Origin: Ampelocalamus luodianensis
Taxonomy: Eukaryota; Streptophyta; Magnoliopsida; Poales; Poaceae
DNA length: 64,000 nucleotides
Assembly (NCBI GenBank): GCA_036346255.1
Contig: CM070622.1
Coordinates: 22,842,751-22,906,750, forward strand
Direction: 5' to 3'
The notes under the pieces were generated by a model that saw only the letters and a list, made by a program, of their open reading frames with translations, had not been told where the DNA came from and made no database searches. Numbering within the stretch: the stretch's first letter is position 1; the number at the start of each line of letters is the position of its first letter. Shown here piece by piece: positions 34,563 to 46,032 of this stretch. The position numbers and the translations under genes were made by a program.

Positions 34563-36288
34563 GGGGGAGTTGGCTCTGTTATGAACTTTCCTTGTTCATC
34601 TGGGCTTTTCTGGATCTTTTTTGATACCTTCTTCTAGCGGTATTTTCTTCTGATCATTTCGATCTTTTTAGACTTTTTAAGTCTTTTTGTGCATCTTATT
34701 GTATCATATTGCATTTATATGAAAATCCAAAAAGATGCATTGTAATATAAGCTTTTCTGCTTGTTTTTTAAAATTGATGAAGCTTTGCTTATTATCCTCT
34801 TGAGCTTTAGTATTTCAATTCTTGCTCAATACCATGTCTAGTTCTTTGACTTGCTGGAATTATCATGTTTTTATATGTGTAGCGAAGTCTTTGCTGAATG
34901 AGCTAGAATTTTAAGACAACTTGAACTAAAAACTGTAATTTGTGGATCTTTTAGCTAGTTGCACAATTAGTGATCCTTTTGAGACATTGGCCCTGTCAAA
35001 ATTGCTTTGTTAGATCTTGAATCTAAGATTGTGCATCTGTTGAGCTTCTTGTTCTTTTAAGAATCTAAAATTGCTCTTGTGAACAATGAAAAATGATCTT
35101 GTTTGTGTGAAAAAACTGATCTCACCAATTCTTTCTCATGAGACGGCTTGCCATTGCACAAGGCATGAACTCAGGGGGAGTTTTGGATGACGTAGACCAC
35201 TCTTTTAAGCTTTTTGTGCTTGAGATGGTCGCGGCAAGGCTTGAGATCTAGCACATGGCTAAGAAAATAATTTATCAAAATTGGTTTAAGCTTAGGAAGG
35301 GATTGTGGATGACTCCTAGTCCAGGATCTTCTTCACTGAGATAGGCCTTTTATCAACTTCAATATTCATTGCAAATGAAAAATGTTCAAAAATTGGGCGA
35401 TTGAGACAATTTGAGCAAAATAATTCAATTCTGGACTTTTTATCTCTTAGATGATCTTTATTAGCTTCTGGATCTCACATTGACATTCTGACAAGGCCAT
35501 TATAACCTTAGGATCCCTGTTGATGAACTTGCTGAATTTTGAAGCTTTGCTTAAAATGTTACAATTCATCACTTTACTTTGAGCCTTCTTGCTTAGCTTT
35601 GATATATATGTCTTAACAAGATCTTGCTAGCACTGATAGGCTTGATATGTATTGAGTTATATTAAAAATGCTAGCTTGCTCTTTTTGGGTAATCTCCAAA
35701 GCTTCTTGTAATCAAAAATTGAAAAATACAAAAATATGAAGCCACTCCATTGCATTTCATGCATGCTCCTTCTTATATTTTTTCCTCATTCTGCATTTGT
35801 TATCTCTGGATGAGAGGAAGGCGTGATTCCTTGATGACTCCGTTGTCAAAGGGGGAGAATATATTTCGAGATGTATAAAGGGGAGAAGATAAATGTATTA
35901 AAAAGGGGGAGAAAATTGGAGAATTTGAAATCTGAGGATCATAGTGAGGGGGAGTTTCTTATTTGCATTCTTATGGTCTTATTGCCCTTTTTGAATTTGA
36001 ATTGCAATTCTTGATCCTCACGATGATCAAAGGTCATATCGAACAATTGTTCTTTCATATGGACCTTAAGTGAGATTTCGACTCTTTCTGTAAATGAAGC
36101 TTTCTCGCGTTCTTTTGCCTTATCTCACTTGTCTATGCTATTCTAAAGCCAACTTGGTCATTTCCTTTGCTTTTTCTTGTATTTAGACCAAGTTGCGCCT
36201 TTGTGCTAAAACATCGAGTTTTTTTCCTTTTCAAACCTCAAAATTTGCTTTTGTTGAAAATTGCCAATGTGTTCATTAAGGGGGAGAT
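34561..36288 (+). other. 3' non-coding region of element C with repeated polypurine tracts
   Basis: There is no coding frame. GGGGGAG-type tracts occur near 34563, 35173, 35850, 35880, 35904, 35947 and finally 36280-36288 next to the LTR. The last one is the functional primer position. Repeated purine tracts in this region are a reported Sirevirus signature. Confidence 0.8.
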
Positions 36289-38036
36289 TGTGGATATCAT
36301 GAGGATATGCTCATGATCATAGAATGATGAGACAATTGGCAATGGCGTTGAAGGTTTGCGGAAACACGCGTTTCGACAAGTTCTTTGTTGTTGTCGAGCT
36401 TGGTGACCGGGCCGGCGGTGGCGGTCGGGCCAAGCCACCTCGGTCCGGTCGGTTTTGCTTCGAGCATAAGGGCTGGCGGTCCGACCGGCCAATGGTTGGC
36501 GGTCTGACCGGCAAGGGGAGCGGTCCGACCGGCCATGCTGGCGGTCTGACCGGTTTTGACTTAAGTTGCTGGCCTTCTTGGCAGTGATGTGTTGGTTGTT
36601 AGGTCAATCTCATGGGTTTCAGTGCATGTGTGTTGCATGATGCATGTTTTGACTAACGTGGGTCAAGTTGTGAAGAACTTGTTCCCGGTTTCAATTTGCT
36701 TGTCTATTTGTTGTGCAGGTTGCTTGGTGGTCAACGACGGTCAACGGTGAGGATGATCGGGACTAGGCTTGGAGAGCTGAGGTTTAGAACGATCGACGAT
36801 GCCGGGTGAAGTCATTGGACTCAAGCATGGTGCAAGATGGACAAAGGTGACCGAACAGGTAGTTCGGTGCGACTGGTTGGATCAAGCGGCGCGGGGGTCG
36901 GTGCAAGTGCCATGGTGGTTTCGGTGGGAGCTGGATGGGAGAGACTTGCCGACATGATGAGAGTCGTTGGATCAACCTACACGTGGCGGAGCATGCGACT
37001 GCTTCACGAAGATTGGACTCGGTCTTTGAAGAAGGGCCGAGAAGGGGTATTTTGGTAATCTTACCAAATGCCGCCTTGGTTACCTTTTGCCAACCCGCGG
37101 TGCAAGACGGTGTGTGAAGAAGCAGATTAGGTCAAGAGGAGATGAAGACGACGCTTTAAAATACGTGCGTGTGTGACCCGTTTGTGTTGGGCCTTAACGG
37201 GAGCCCATTAGGGAAACTCTTCTAGAAGGTCTAAGCCTCCACTATAAATAGAGGAGGGAGGTGGCTGCACCCCCTTAACCCTTTGATTTGTTTTGAAAAC
37301 CTTGTGTGCTTAGGGAGAAGATAGTTGGAGGTTAGGGTTGTAGAGAGTTTTGATTTGATTTCGTGCTTATGTCTTGAGCTTTATCCTCCATTGATGGAGT
37401 GGCTGTAAACCAGCACCATATCAAATCAATCCAAGAAAGTTTGCTCAAAGATGTGTTCCTTCGCTTTCTTTCTCTCTATTTGATGATTTTGAGTCTTTCT
37501 TTGATCCGCGAGTTTTTGGTTGATTTCTTGCCGTGATCTAACTTGCTGCAACATGTGGGAACCCATCTAGGGTCATCTTGATCATCAATCACCCACGAGC
37601 ACGTCTCTAGATCATATTTCGATTTTTGCTCGGTTTTGGAGCACCCTTCGTTCAAACTGAAAAAGATAGGAACTCTGGCAAGGATCTTCACGATCGTCGC
37701 ATGGAATAGGTTCCTGGTATCCTTAGGAAGGTGTGTTTCAAGTTTTGTGAAGTTTGGAGTTACGAATCAAAAGTTACATCAATTTTTGTTTTTGTTTTTC
37801 AGACTATTTACTATTCATCTATCGATTTTCTTGTTCACGATCGATCGCCCATTGTTTACAGGTCGACCCGTGATGCTTTTCATTAGGCTGATTCTTGAGT
37901 TTTTGTTGCTTTTGCTTCGGGGTTTTGATTGGATTCAATACAAGTCTTCCGTTGTGCTTGATTGATTGATCTTCATAGCTTTCATAGCTATTGGAGTGAG
38001 ATTCATATTGAATCTGATTTGGGAGAAAAGTTGATT
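36289..38036 (+). repeat. 3' LTR of element C, 3' end missing
   Basis: It matches 27294-29000 from TGTGGATATCAT to GGGAGAAAAGTTGATT. The 5' LTR continues with GAGCTCCTATTCACC, but here the sequence changes to TGGGATGAACCACC. GATTTGGGA occurs at both 38017 and 38034, so a deletion at a short repeat is possible. Confidence 0.85.
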
Positions 38037-39322
38037 TGGGATGAACCACCTAGTTGATACTTCTTCAAGCATGGAGCAAATGTGAACCTCCTTCTCCTCT
38101 GCCGAAAAGAGGAGAAGTGAGGGGATAATAGGGTTTGCAGGGTTTTTATGCCAAGAAGATGACGGAATAGCAATGGGATGAAATGGAGGGGAGCTGGGAG
38201 TGGTCAATGGCAGTGGTGGATTGATGACGTCCCTAGAGCCGTTTTGAGCGCATCGGAGCAGCTCGGCCGCGTGGAGCTCAACTCCTGCGTGAGGTCAGGG
38301 ACGATGATGAGAAGTGGCCCTGGTTTGGCAGTGTCTTAGTGTGGCGTGAGCCCGAGCCCAGTGTGGCTCGGTGCAATTAGGCGGTCAGGTTCGATCAAGT
38401 CAAGGTGGTTTGTTGGATTTTGATCAAACAGCTTGATCGTGTAGGTAACGTTTGGACGAACGGTCCGTGTTGTGTGGATCATTCGATCTTGATCGGATGG
38501 CTAGAACGCGCGAGGACGTTCAGACCGCCCGAACACGCGGTTGATGCGGTCCGTCATATTATGATCGAATGATTTGCGCGCGAGCTCGAAACATTTTCTA
38601 GGCGACCAGTGTGAATCACACAATCTAGATCGGATGGCTAGAACGCGTGAGGACGTTCGGACCGCTCGAACGCGCCCTCGGTTTTGGACCAATCGATCTT
38701 GATCAGACGGTCCTGATCTTGCGAGCACGTTCGGACCGACTGGTGGCGAGTTGGTTGGGTCGCGCCAGTTGGCTTGGGCCTTGGTCGGGGTAGGGTTAGG
38801 CTAGGGGTTTGGTTGAACCAAGTCAACAGGGTCGGTCAACAGGGATTGGGTTGAGTCTAGAGTTTGACTGAGAATAAAAATTACTTCTCCACTTTGACCA
38901 GGCCACTAAAAATAGAAATTAAATCCTAAAAATCTAAAATAAATCAGAGGTGCTCCTGGTAAGGTCTATTACTTAAATAAAATTTTAAACCTTACTGTTC
39001 AAGATTTATTTGCTTAGTTTAAAATTCAAACCTACAATAGGTTATAGAATTGGGTTTGAATTTTCTGTGGGTTGAAATGGGTTCCAAAAATTTTAGAAAA
39101 ATTATATTTATTCAAGATAATTAATATAATATTTAAATAAATTATTTCCATATGATGATCATAAGTTTTTGTTCCTGTTTTCTTTTGAAGCTTAAATTTG
39201 AAGTGTATGTTTAAACTTTGGTTAAGATTTTCCAAGTGCAATAAATGATGCAAATGATTCCAAATGTCATGCATGCTGATAAGATGTATACTAATTCTCA
39301 TTAATTAATTTGGGGATGTTAC

Positions 39323-39389
39323 ACTGCCACAACCCCTCCCCTCTCTCTGCTGCTCTCTTCCTCTACTACCAACTTGAACCAAACGAAAT
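39323..39389. other. Short unassigned spacer
   Basis: Pyrimidine-rich sequence (CTCCCCTCTCTCTGCTGCTC) between the Gypsy LTR and the LINE. Nothing is recognised. Confidence 0.3.
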
Positions 39390-42100
39390 CTAACGTATAC
39401 TGCATTTTTTTCATAATTGTGCTAATGGGAGGAGAAGGAAAAACTACATTTTTAGCTTGGACCATGAAGGGGTTAATATTAAAGACAAAACTGATCTCAA
39501 AGATCACATTTATGGGTTTTATGAGAATTTGTTTGGTTCTAAAGTACTTCAAGGGGTGAGTTTATCTCAAGATATCTAGAGTAGGAGGCATAGAGTTTCT
39601 GCAGCTCACAATGAGTTTTTGACCCATGGCTTCACTGAAGAAGAGGTTTGGAAAGTTATCAAAGAGCTTCCTTCCAACTCTGCTCCTAATCCTGATGGTT
39701 TTCCTAATGTGTTCTAAAAAGAGTTTTGGGAGGTTGTTAAAGATCAATTTCTGCTCTTGGTTAGAGATTTTTTTAGAGGGATGAACTTTGGTGTTATTAC
39801 TCTTATTCCTAAATTGCAAGAGGCTAATACCATTAAACAGTTCAGACCTATTTGCCTATTGAGTGTAAGTTTTAAAATTTTGACAAAGATTCTGGCAAAC
39901 AGACTGAGTAGCATTGTGGATGGTCTCATCAATGAAAGTCAGACTTCCTTTATCAAAGATACAAATATTTTGGATGGGGTGGTTGCCCCGCATGAGATTG
40001 TGCATGAGGTTAAGCAGTCCAAAGAAAAAAGGGTGATTCTGAAAATTGACTTTGAAAAAGCTTTTGACAAAATTCATTGGGGCTTCCTGGAGGAGGTCAT
40101 GGTGAGGAAGGGGTTTTCTGAACATTGGATTAAGATGGTTATGAGTTCGGTCAGAGGGGGAAAGTAAGCATCAACATTAATGGGGAGATGGATCCTTTTT
40201 TCAACACTTATAGAGGTCTTAAACAGGGAGACCCTCTATCCCCCTCCTCTTCAATTTGGCTGCTGATGCCCTAGCAGTTATTATTGAAAATGCACAGGAA
40301 AAAGGTTTGATGAGAGGGGTGATTTCTCATATGATCCCTGGGGGTGTGCCTATTCTTCAGTATGTTGATGACACGATGATTATGATGGATTGTGAGATGG
40401 ATTCCCTGATTAATCTGAAATTCTTACTTTATTGTTTTGAATGGATGTTGGGTTTGAAAATTAATTACCATAAGAGTGAAGTTTTTGTGATGGGGTGTGA
40501 TAGTGAAGAAGCTTCTAATGTGGCTGATATTTTTGATTGCAAATTAGCATATCTCCCTCTCACTTATCTAGGTATTTTGATTGGAGATCGACATGTGGGA
40601 CATAAAGCAGCTGACAGTGTTATTTCTAAATTGGGGAAAAGGTTAGATAATTGAAAGAATAACATGTTATCTTCTGGAGGGAGGCTAGTGATAGTGAATA
40701 CTTGTTTGAGTAGTTTACCTATCTATACAATGGGTTTCTATCGGTTGAGTGGAGTAAGTCATAACATAATGGATGCTATGAGATCTAGGTTTTTTTAGAG
40801 GAACCAGTGATAAGTTTAAATACCACATGGTGAATTGGGAGGCGGTTTGTAGGCCTAAAGAATTTGGAGGTCTAGGGGTTATAAATACCCGAGTCATGAA
40901 TGATTGTTTGTTAGTTAAGTGGATTTGAAAGATTTACAATGGGACTAATGAGTTATGGTTCAGAATTATCAAGGCCAAGTATTTTCCCTAAGGGGTGTTT
41001 TAGAGATGCCAATCCTTCGAAGAGCTCTCAATTTTGGAAAAGCTTGTAGAAAGTGAAGTATCTGTTTTACAAGGGTGTCAGGTTTCAGGTTGGGGATGGT
41101 TGCAACATCTCTTTTTGGGTAGATGTGTGGTTGGGGGAGTGTCCTTTGAGGATCCAATTCAACAAGCTGTTCAAGATTTGTCAGTCTCCTGAGGCTAGTG
41201 TGGCTGAGTGTTGTCCTGATAATGGGTGGATGATTAAGTTTCTTACGACTTTCGGGGAGGAGTTGAGCCAGTGGAATCTTTTGAAAAGCTATATCATGAA
41301 CATTAACCTCGTCAGGGAAAGGGACAAAACTTTTTGGTGCTTTGAGAACAATGGGATGTTCTCAGTCAATTCACTTTATAAACAGCTGGTTTTGGGGGGT
41401 GACCTGCATTAAGTATCAACATTTGTGGAAAAGTAAAATTCCTCTAAAAGTAAAGATTTTTCTGTGGTTCAAATTGCTGGCCAGCTGAAGAAAAGGGGGT
41501 GGAAAGGAGGAGAGGAGTGTATTCTTTGTGGTGAAAATGAAACTATTGACCATATTTTATTTACTTGTGTATTAGCAAAGTTTGCTTGGACTTGTGTGAA
41601 GGAGGTAATTAGATGGAAAAGAATCCCCACTTCTTTAGATGATTTTCAGTTTATCTAGCTAGATGGGAAGGGGGCTAATTCTTATAATGTTACTCTGTTT
41701 AGTTTTGCAGCTTTCGCCTGGAATCTCTGAAAATTTAGGAACAGTATGGCGATTGAGGGGAATTTCCCTAAGAATCCTATGGATGTGATTTTCAAATTTA
41801 TATCTTGTTTGCAGCACTAGAGGGTCCTCACCAAAGAGGTGGATAGATGTACTCTGGACTGCTTTTTGGGGAAGTTTGAAGACTAGAGTAAGCTTGCTTG
41901 TTTGACTACAGATGTCTGATCTTTTGATTGTAATAGTTTGCTTGGTTGATGTAATAGCTCTTTCATTCTGTTCTGGTGTTTCTTTTGTTAGTCTTTTGAT
42001 GTTAGCTGGCATCCCCAACATGTTTACTTAGTTCATGTTTTTGTAAGAACTCTGTTATTTGCTTTCTATAAAAGCAGGGTTTGTGCTTTTGTCGAAAAAA
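39390..42100 (+). pseudogene. 5'-truncated plant L1-type LINE, ORF2 reverse transcriptase and zinc-binding end
   Basis: The RT core is visible in blocks: IPKLQEANTIKQFRPICLLS (about 39808), IDFEKAFDKIHWGFLEEVM (about 40047), RGLKQGDPLS (about 40213), YVDD (40361-40372) and PLTYLGILIGDRHVG (about 40556). Downstream lie VGDGCNISFWVDVWLGECPL (about 41089) and a zf-RVT block KKRGWKGGEECILCGENETI DH (about 41490). The endonuclease half is absent. The copy ends in a short A run near 42095. Stops and frame changes occur throughout (for example near 39717, 40164 and 40654). It is a dead copy produced by incomplete target-primed reverse transcription. Confidence 0.85.
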
Positions 42101-43480
42101 GAGCTATTTTACGGTATACTCAATTTAATATGGTATGTCTGGTCCAATGGTTTAGATTAGTTAAGATTCAGTTATACTACACCTAGTAGTATGAGTAATA
42201 GAATTCTGAGGGGTGTAGAATTATAATTGCCCATGTGGGGTTACATGCCACAAGAGTAATCTTTTCAACCCTCGTTGGAAAAGTTCATAATACCCTCAAG
42301 AAAAATTATAAATACAAAGAAAAGTCTATTATGTCGTTAACAAATCAATGATCATATTTGACTTATATAATCATCATATACTACTAGTAGAATGCATAGT
42401 AAAATTCTCGTGATTGGACAATGGTAGAAAGAAGGGAAAAAATTGAATAAATCACCGCAAGATGGAGATAGAGAGCGCACAATACCAATTCCAGGAGACG
42501 AAGGAGATATAGAGCAAAACAAATTCCCAAATACCACGACTTGTGAAATTCGAAAGGCCTCAGGGTATCTACAATAGTCCATCTCTCGAGGTTATCTCTA
42601 AGTACTCCAACTCACCTAGCACGTCTTTAACAGTCTGTCTTTAAGTACTCCAACTCACCTAGCACGTCTTCAACAGTCTATCTTTAAAATCATTCCTCTA
42701 ACTATTTTATATTATTTGCACCACAACTTTTACTCTCACCATTTGTGTTGGTTTACATGCTAAGGTTGCATCTTGCATAAGACATAACACATTATCTCTC
42801 TTCGCATCCTCTCTCCTCCAACTAAGAACTTTTTGGTGATGGCATGTAAGAGACAACTGAGGTATTAAAGATGTCCTCAGGCACTCAACATTTCTTTTCG
42901 GTGCATCTATTGAAATACCAGCATCGTGCATGCCAAATAGGTCCCTCTTGTAACTACTAACAAGCCCCACATGTCATGGACATACCTTCCGAGCTCGTGT
43001 CTGCCTAAATGGTCTTCAGGCCCTCCACCACTTAAGAAAACAAAGCACTTCATATTGCTTGTGATTCACCCTCACACTGCCTCGTGGGACCACAACCTGT
43101 CTACTAAATAGTATACTAGAACGTTGGTGCAAAAATCAACGAAGTTACACGACAAAAAGAAAAAGGGTAATCATAAGCCACATACGTCCAGACGAAGTAG
43201 AAAATATCGGATGCTTCAGGAGGGAGCCTTCGCGCCCAAAGGGCTAAGGCTGAGCCTAGCTATGCGAGCTGAGCACGCGATGGCGATCCCAACCACCGCA
43301 CCACGAGGAGTAACAACTAACCAACTTGCCTCCTTTTGCGCGTTCGTGTCTGTTCGCTGCTCATTTTGCATGATTGCATCATGTGAGTGGCCCCTGTTTG
43401 GATGCCCAACCTTACCCATTGACCAACTAGTTTACGTGTGTGAGCAACCCCATCAAATCCCCTAATAACTTCCCCATCTC
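42101..43480. other. Unassigned intergenic sequence
   Basis: No gene or known element is recognised. Apart from a short tandem duplication (42600-42685), it is unique-looking and moderately AT-rich. Confidence 0.35.
42600..42685. repeat. 43-bp unit in two tandem copies
   Basis: AAGTACTCCAACTCACCTAG begins at 42600 and again at 42643. The units differ at two positions. Confidence 0.85.
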
Positions 43481-44190
43481 GAAAAAAATCCCCTCTACGC
43501 CCCCATCCCCATTTTCTGCTGCAACCGCATCCACCCCTTTTCTTCAAGTCTATGTAGACAAATGTTGCCGCAAGAGGTATTATTTTTGTTGCAATGATGT
43601 TTTTAATTTGTTGCAACCCCTTTACCATTTAAGTGTTGGATGCATTCTCTCGAATTGTTGCAGCAGCTTTTCTCCGTTGCTGTAGAAAGTGATTTGGTTT
43701 GTTGCATACATCTTCTTGAATTTTTGTAGGAAAAGATATTGCAACCATTGTCGCCGATTGTTGCACACATGAAATCAAAAATATTTTATTAATTAGTTTT
43801 AAATGTTGCAAATTTTTTGATGTTGCAATAGTTATTTTCAGATGTTGCAACTATTATTTTAAAATATTGTAATGTTGTAACATCGAAATTTGTTTGATTG
43901 GTATATTTAAATTAGTCTTTAAGCGTAGTTAGATTCTATACTGATAGTTTTCATGCAATTTTGGTGAGAATATACTATTTTTCCCAATGTTTTTTCAGAG
44001 GAGATCGGGTGGAGGAGGAGTTTTCGTTGCATCGGGTGTGCGTGGTGTTGTATAGTACTTTCGCTTGTTTCGGAAGGAAGGAAAAAACACACTAAGACCG
44101 GATGGTTGTGCATTATGGCGCTAGATCAGACGGCAAGACGCTGGCGCTCGACACGTACGTTCGAGCGCTGGTCGCATCTATAGCAAAAAT
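43481..44190 (+). repeat. GTTGCA-rich dispersed repeat, copy 2
   Basis: GTTGCA recurs many times between 43555 and 43880. The stretch TTGTTGCAGCAGCTTTTCTC has a relative at 44944 (TTGTTACAACAGCTTTTCTC). The right end near 44155 (GTACGTTCGAGCGCTGG) resembles the right end of copy 1. The family is unknown; it may be one arm of a larger element that also holds the CESA fragment. Confidence 0.45.
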
Positions 44191-44753
44191 AGCATAAAGT
44201 ACTTTACTTATCCGTAAAATAGAGTTGCGGATCAAAACCAAAATCGAATGGACCAGTTGGTACTCCTATTCCTATAGGCCACGCCCTCTTCTAATTAATC
44301 AAGTAACTGAGGCATGTGGGGCCACTATTGAGGACAACAATTAAACAAGATGGCCAGATGGGAGTCAGTGGTTTTGATCAACTTTTGTTACATTAATCCA
44401 ACGGTGGTCGAACCGTCCAAGGAAAATCGCGGTGTCGGACGTCCGAGCCATAGCAGCGTCCTTGGAGGGTAAGGCTTCAACAGATACATCCGGAGTAAGC
44501 TAAACTCATTGGACGATTGGCCCCAGCTCCCTTCCTCTCCCCCATTTTATTTAAAAATCCATCAATCCCCACCCCTCCCATCGACGCTGCCACCGTACAC
44601 ACGCATCCCTTTCCTCTTCCGCTTCTTCTTCGGCGTGGCGCATTAGCCAGATAAAAAAATCCCTAAGATTTATTTGGAGGGGGAAGGGGATTGAGATCTG
44701 ATAGAGCACGAGAACAGTTGTCGGCGACGGCAAGCAGAGGAGGAGGCGGAGAG
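44191..44753 (+). promoter_or_regulatory. Putative promoter and 5' UTR of the CESA fragment
   Basis: A TATA-like TATTTAAAAA lies near 44549, followed by a pyrimidine-rich leader (CCCACCCCTCCCATCG) and a purine-rich stretch before the ATG at 44754. This looks like a host 5' UTR. Promoter activity is inferred only. Confidence 0.35.
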
Positions 44754-44834
44754 ATGGAAGTGAACGCCGGGCTAGTCGCCGGCTCCCACAACCGCAACGA
44801 GCTCATCGTTATCCACCACAACAGCGATCCCAGG
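44754..44834 (+). pseudogene. Isolated first exon of a cellulose synthase (CESA) gene
   Basis: The ATG opens MEVNAGLVAGSHNRNELIVI, followed by HHNSDPR. The block GLVAGSHNRNEL is the conserved N-terminus of plant cellulose synthase catalytic subunits, just before the RING-type zinc finger. The segment ends at AGG|GTACAT, a plausible splice donor, matching the short first exon of CESA genes. The zinc finger, transmembrane helices and glycosyltransferase domain are not found downstream; GTTGCA-rich repeat and a chromovirus integrase follow. It is either a gene cut by transposons or an exon captured by one. Confidence 0.75.
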
Positions 44835-45322
44835 GTACATGCGATGCCAGTCGGTGAGCGTTACGTCGTTGCGCAGTTGGTTTTTCTCGTCGGCAATGCA
44901 CAATCCCCACCTCCTCATTTGGTATGCTTGTTGCAAGTCGATTTGTTACAACAGCTTTTCTCAATTGTTGCACATAGTGTTTTATTTTGTTGCAATGTGT
45001 CTTCTGAAATGTCGCATCAAATTTTTCAAATTATTTTGTGCATGGTCATTTTTTTGTTGCAGTAGAGCGTGTGATTCTTAATTTTGTCATGGACATTTAA
45101 TTCTATTGTTGCACGAGTAAATTTAAAATGTTGCCACTATTGTTTTGAAATGTTGCAGTGTCATAAGGCTGTAAACTTTTTTTTGGAATTTATGATCATG
45201 TTTTAGTACTTAGCTAAGTCATATACTCATGGAATTCATTCTTCTTTCGGTGAGAAGATCATATCTTTTTTTTCAAATTTTCTCGGTATTTTTCTCTGAT
45301 ATTCTGCATTTTGTTGCATGCA
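44835..45322 (+). repeat. GTTGCA-rich dispersed repeat, copy 3
   Basis: 45145-45325 is collinear with 1566-1757. The part from about 44930 resembles copy 2 in the same orientation, so copies 2 and 3 are direct repeats on both sides of the CESA exon. It ends abruptly where the integrase sequence begins. Confidence 0.5.
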
Positions 45323-45991
45323 TATGCAGAATTCTCGTACAACAACAGTTATCAAGCTAGTTTGCAAATGTCACCATTTGAAGCTTTGTATGACTGTGCC
45401 TGTAGAACCCCGTTGAATTGGTCGGAAACAGCTGAACGTTTGGTTTTCGGTCCAGACATCATCCAAGAAGCAGAAGAGCAAGTGGCCATGATAAGAGAAA
45501 GATTGAAGATAGCTCAGTCCAGGCAGAAGAGCTATGTTGATAATCGTCGTCGTGATCTCAATTTTGAACCCGAGGATTTCGTCTATCTTCGAGTGACTCT
45601 GCTCAGAGGCGTCAAAAGGTTTCATGCCAAAGGGAAGCTTGCCCCTAGGTATGTTGGTCCGTCCAAGATTCTAGAATGCCGTGGGGAAGTTGCTTATCAG
45701 CTGGAGCTACCGCAGTCGTTAGCAGGAGTGCATGATGTCTTTCATGTCTTGCAGTTGAAGAAGTGTCTTCGTGTGCCAGAAGAGCAAGCCCCGCTAGAAT
45801 CGATTGACTTGAAGGAGGATCTTACCTACAAGGAGCAACCAGCCAAGATTTTGGATGTCGCAGAGCGCCACACCAGAAGTAAGACTGTTCGTTTTTGCAA
45901 GGTTCAGTGGAGCAACCACTCAGAAGGGGAAGCAACGTGGGAACGTGAAGAAGAGTTGAAAGCCGAGTTTCCTAGCCTTTTCTCTAGCTAG
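45323..45991 (+). pseudogene. Chromovirus (Gypsy) integrase C-terminus with chromodomain
   Basis: An open frame of about 222 codons starts mid-protein: YAEFSYNNSYQASLQMSPFE, the integrase core end, with the catalytic residues missing upstream. Then come QKSYVDNRRRDLNFEPEDFV and LAPRYVGPSKILECRGEVAY (integrase C-terminal fold). The end holds a chromodomain-like motif, FCKVQWSNHSEGEATWEREE, which in life targets insertion to marked chromatin. The frame itself is intact to its stop, then a purine tract and LTR follow at normal spacing. The 5' part (gag to integrase core) is lost at a junction with GTTGCA repeat. Confidence 0.88.
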
Positions 45992-46017
45992 CTTGAATCT
46001 CGGGGTCGAGATTCCTT

Positions 46018-46032
46018 TAAGGAGGGGAGGTT
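46018..46032 (+). other. Polypurine tract of the chromovirus
   Basis: AAGGAGGGGAGGTT directly before the TGTAACATCCC start of the LTR. Confidence 0.85.

Larger units (their letters stand above)
27294..38036 (+). mobile_element. Sirevirus-like Copia element C
   Basis: The 5' LTR (27294-29056, TGTGGATATCAT...TCCAACA) and the 3' LTR (36289-38036) share most of their sequence. Order: LTR, PBS, long gag with coiled coil, protease, integrase, RT, RNase H, then 1.7 kb of non-coding DNA with repeated polypurine tracts, LTR. The domain order is Copia. The very long gag and the multiple purine tracts are known Sirevirus traits. No env-like frame is present. The 3' LTR lacks its last 55 or so bases, and with them the expected target duplication. 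Several frameshifts show decay. Confidence 0.88.
24335..39322 (-). mobile_element. Long Gypsy-type LTR, interrupted by the Sirevirus-like element
   Basis: The right end (39322) begins TGTAACATCCCC on the - strand, the usual start of this LTR type. 38037-39322 reads as the first 1.3 kb, including a TATA-like CATAAAAACCCTG near 38145. 24335-27293 reads as the last 3 kb and matches the LTR at 1-1555. Together they would make a single LTR of about 4.2 kb, interrupted by the Copia element at 27294-38036. No internal region or PBS is seen on either side and no target duplication is found, so it may be a solo LTR. That both halves belong to one LTR is inferred from orientation and order. Confidence 0.6.

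Noticed and set aside
34561..36288. Envelope-like gene in the Sirevirus-like element
   Set aside because: No open frame of useful length lies between pol and the 3' LTR.
39380..42115. Target duplication of the truncated LINE (ACGTATACTGCA against ACGGTATACTCA)
   Set aside because: The two stretches are not directly at the element ends and differ at several bases.
44835..45081. Continuation of the CESA reading frame past the splice donor
   Set aside because: The frame runs into GTTGCA-rich repeat and no longer resembles cellulose synthase.
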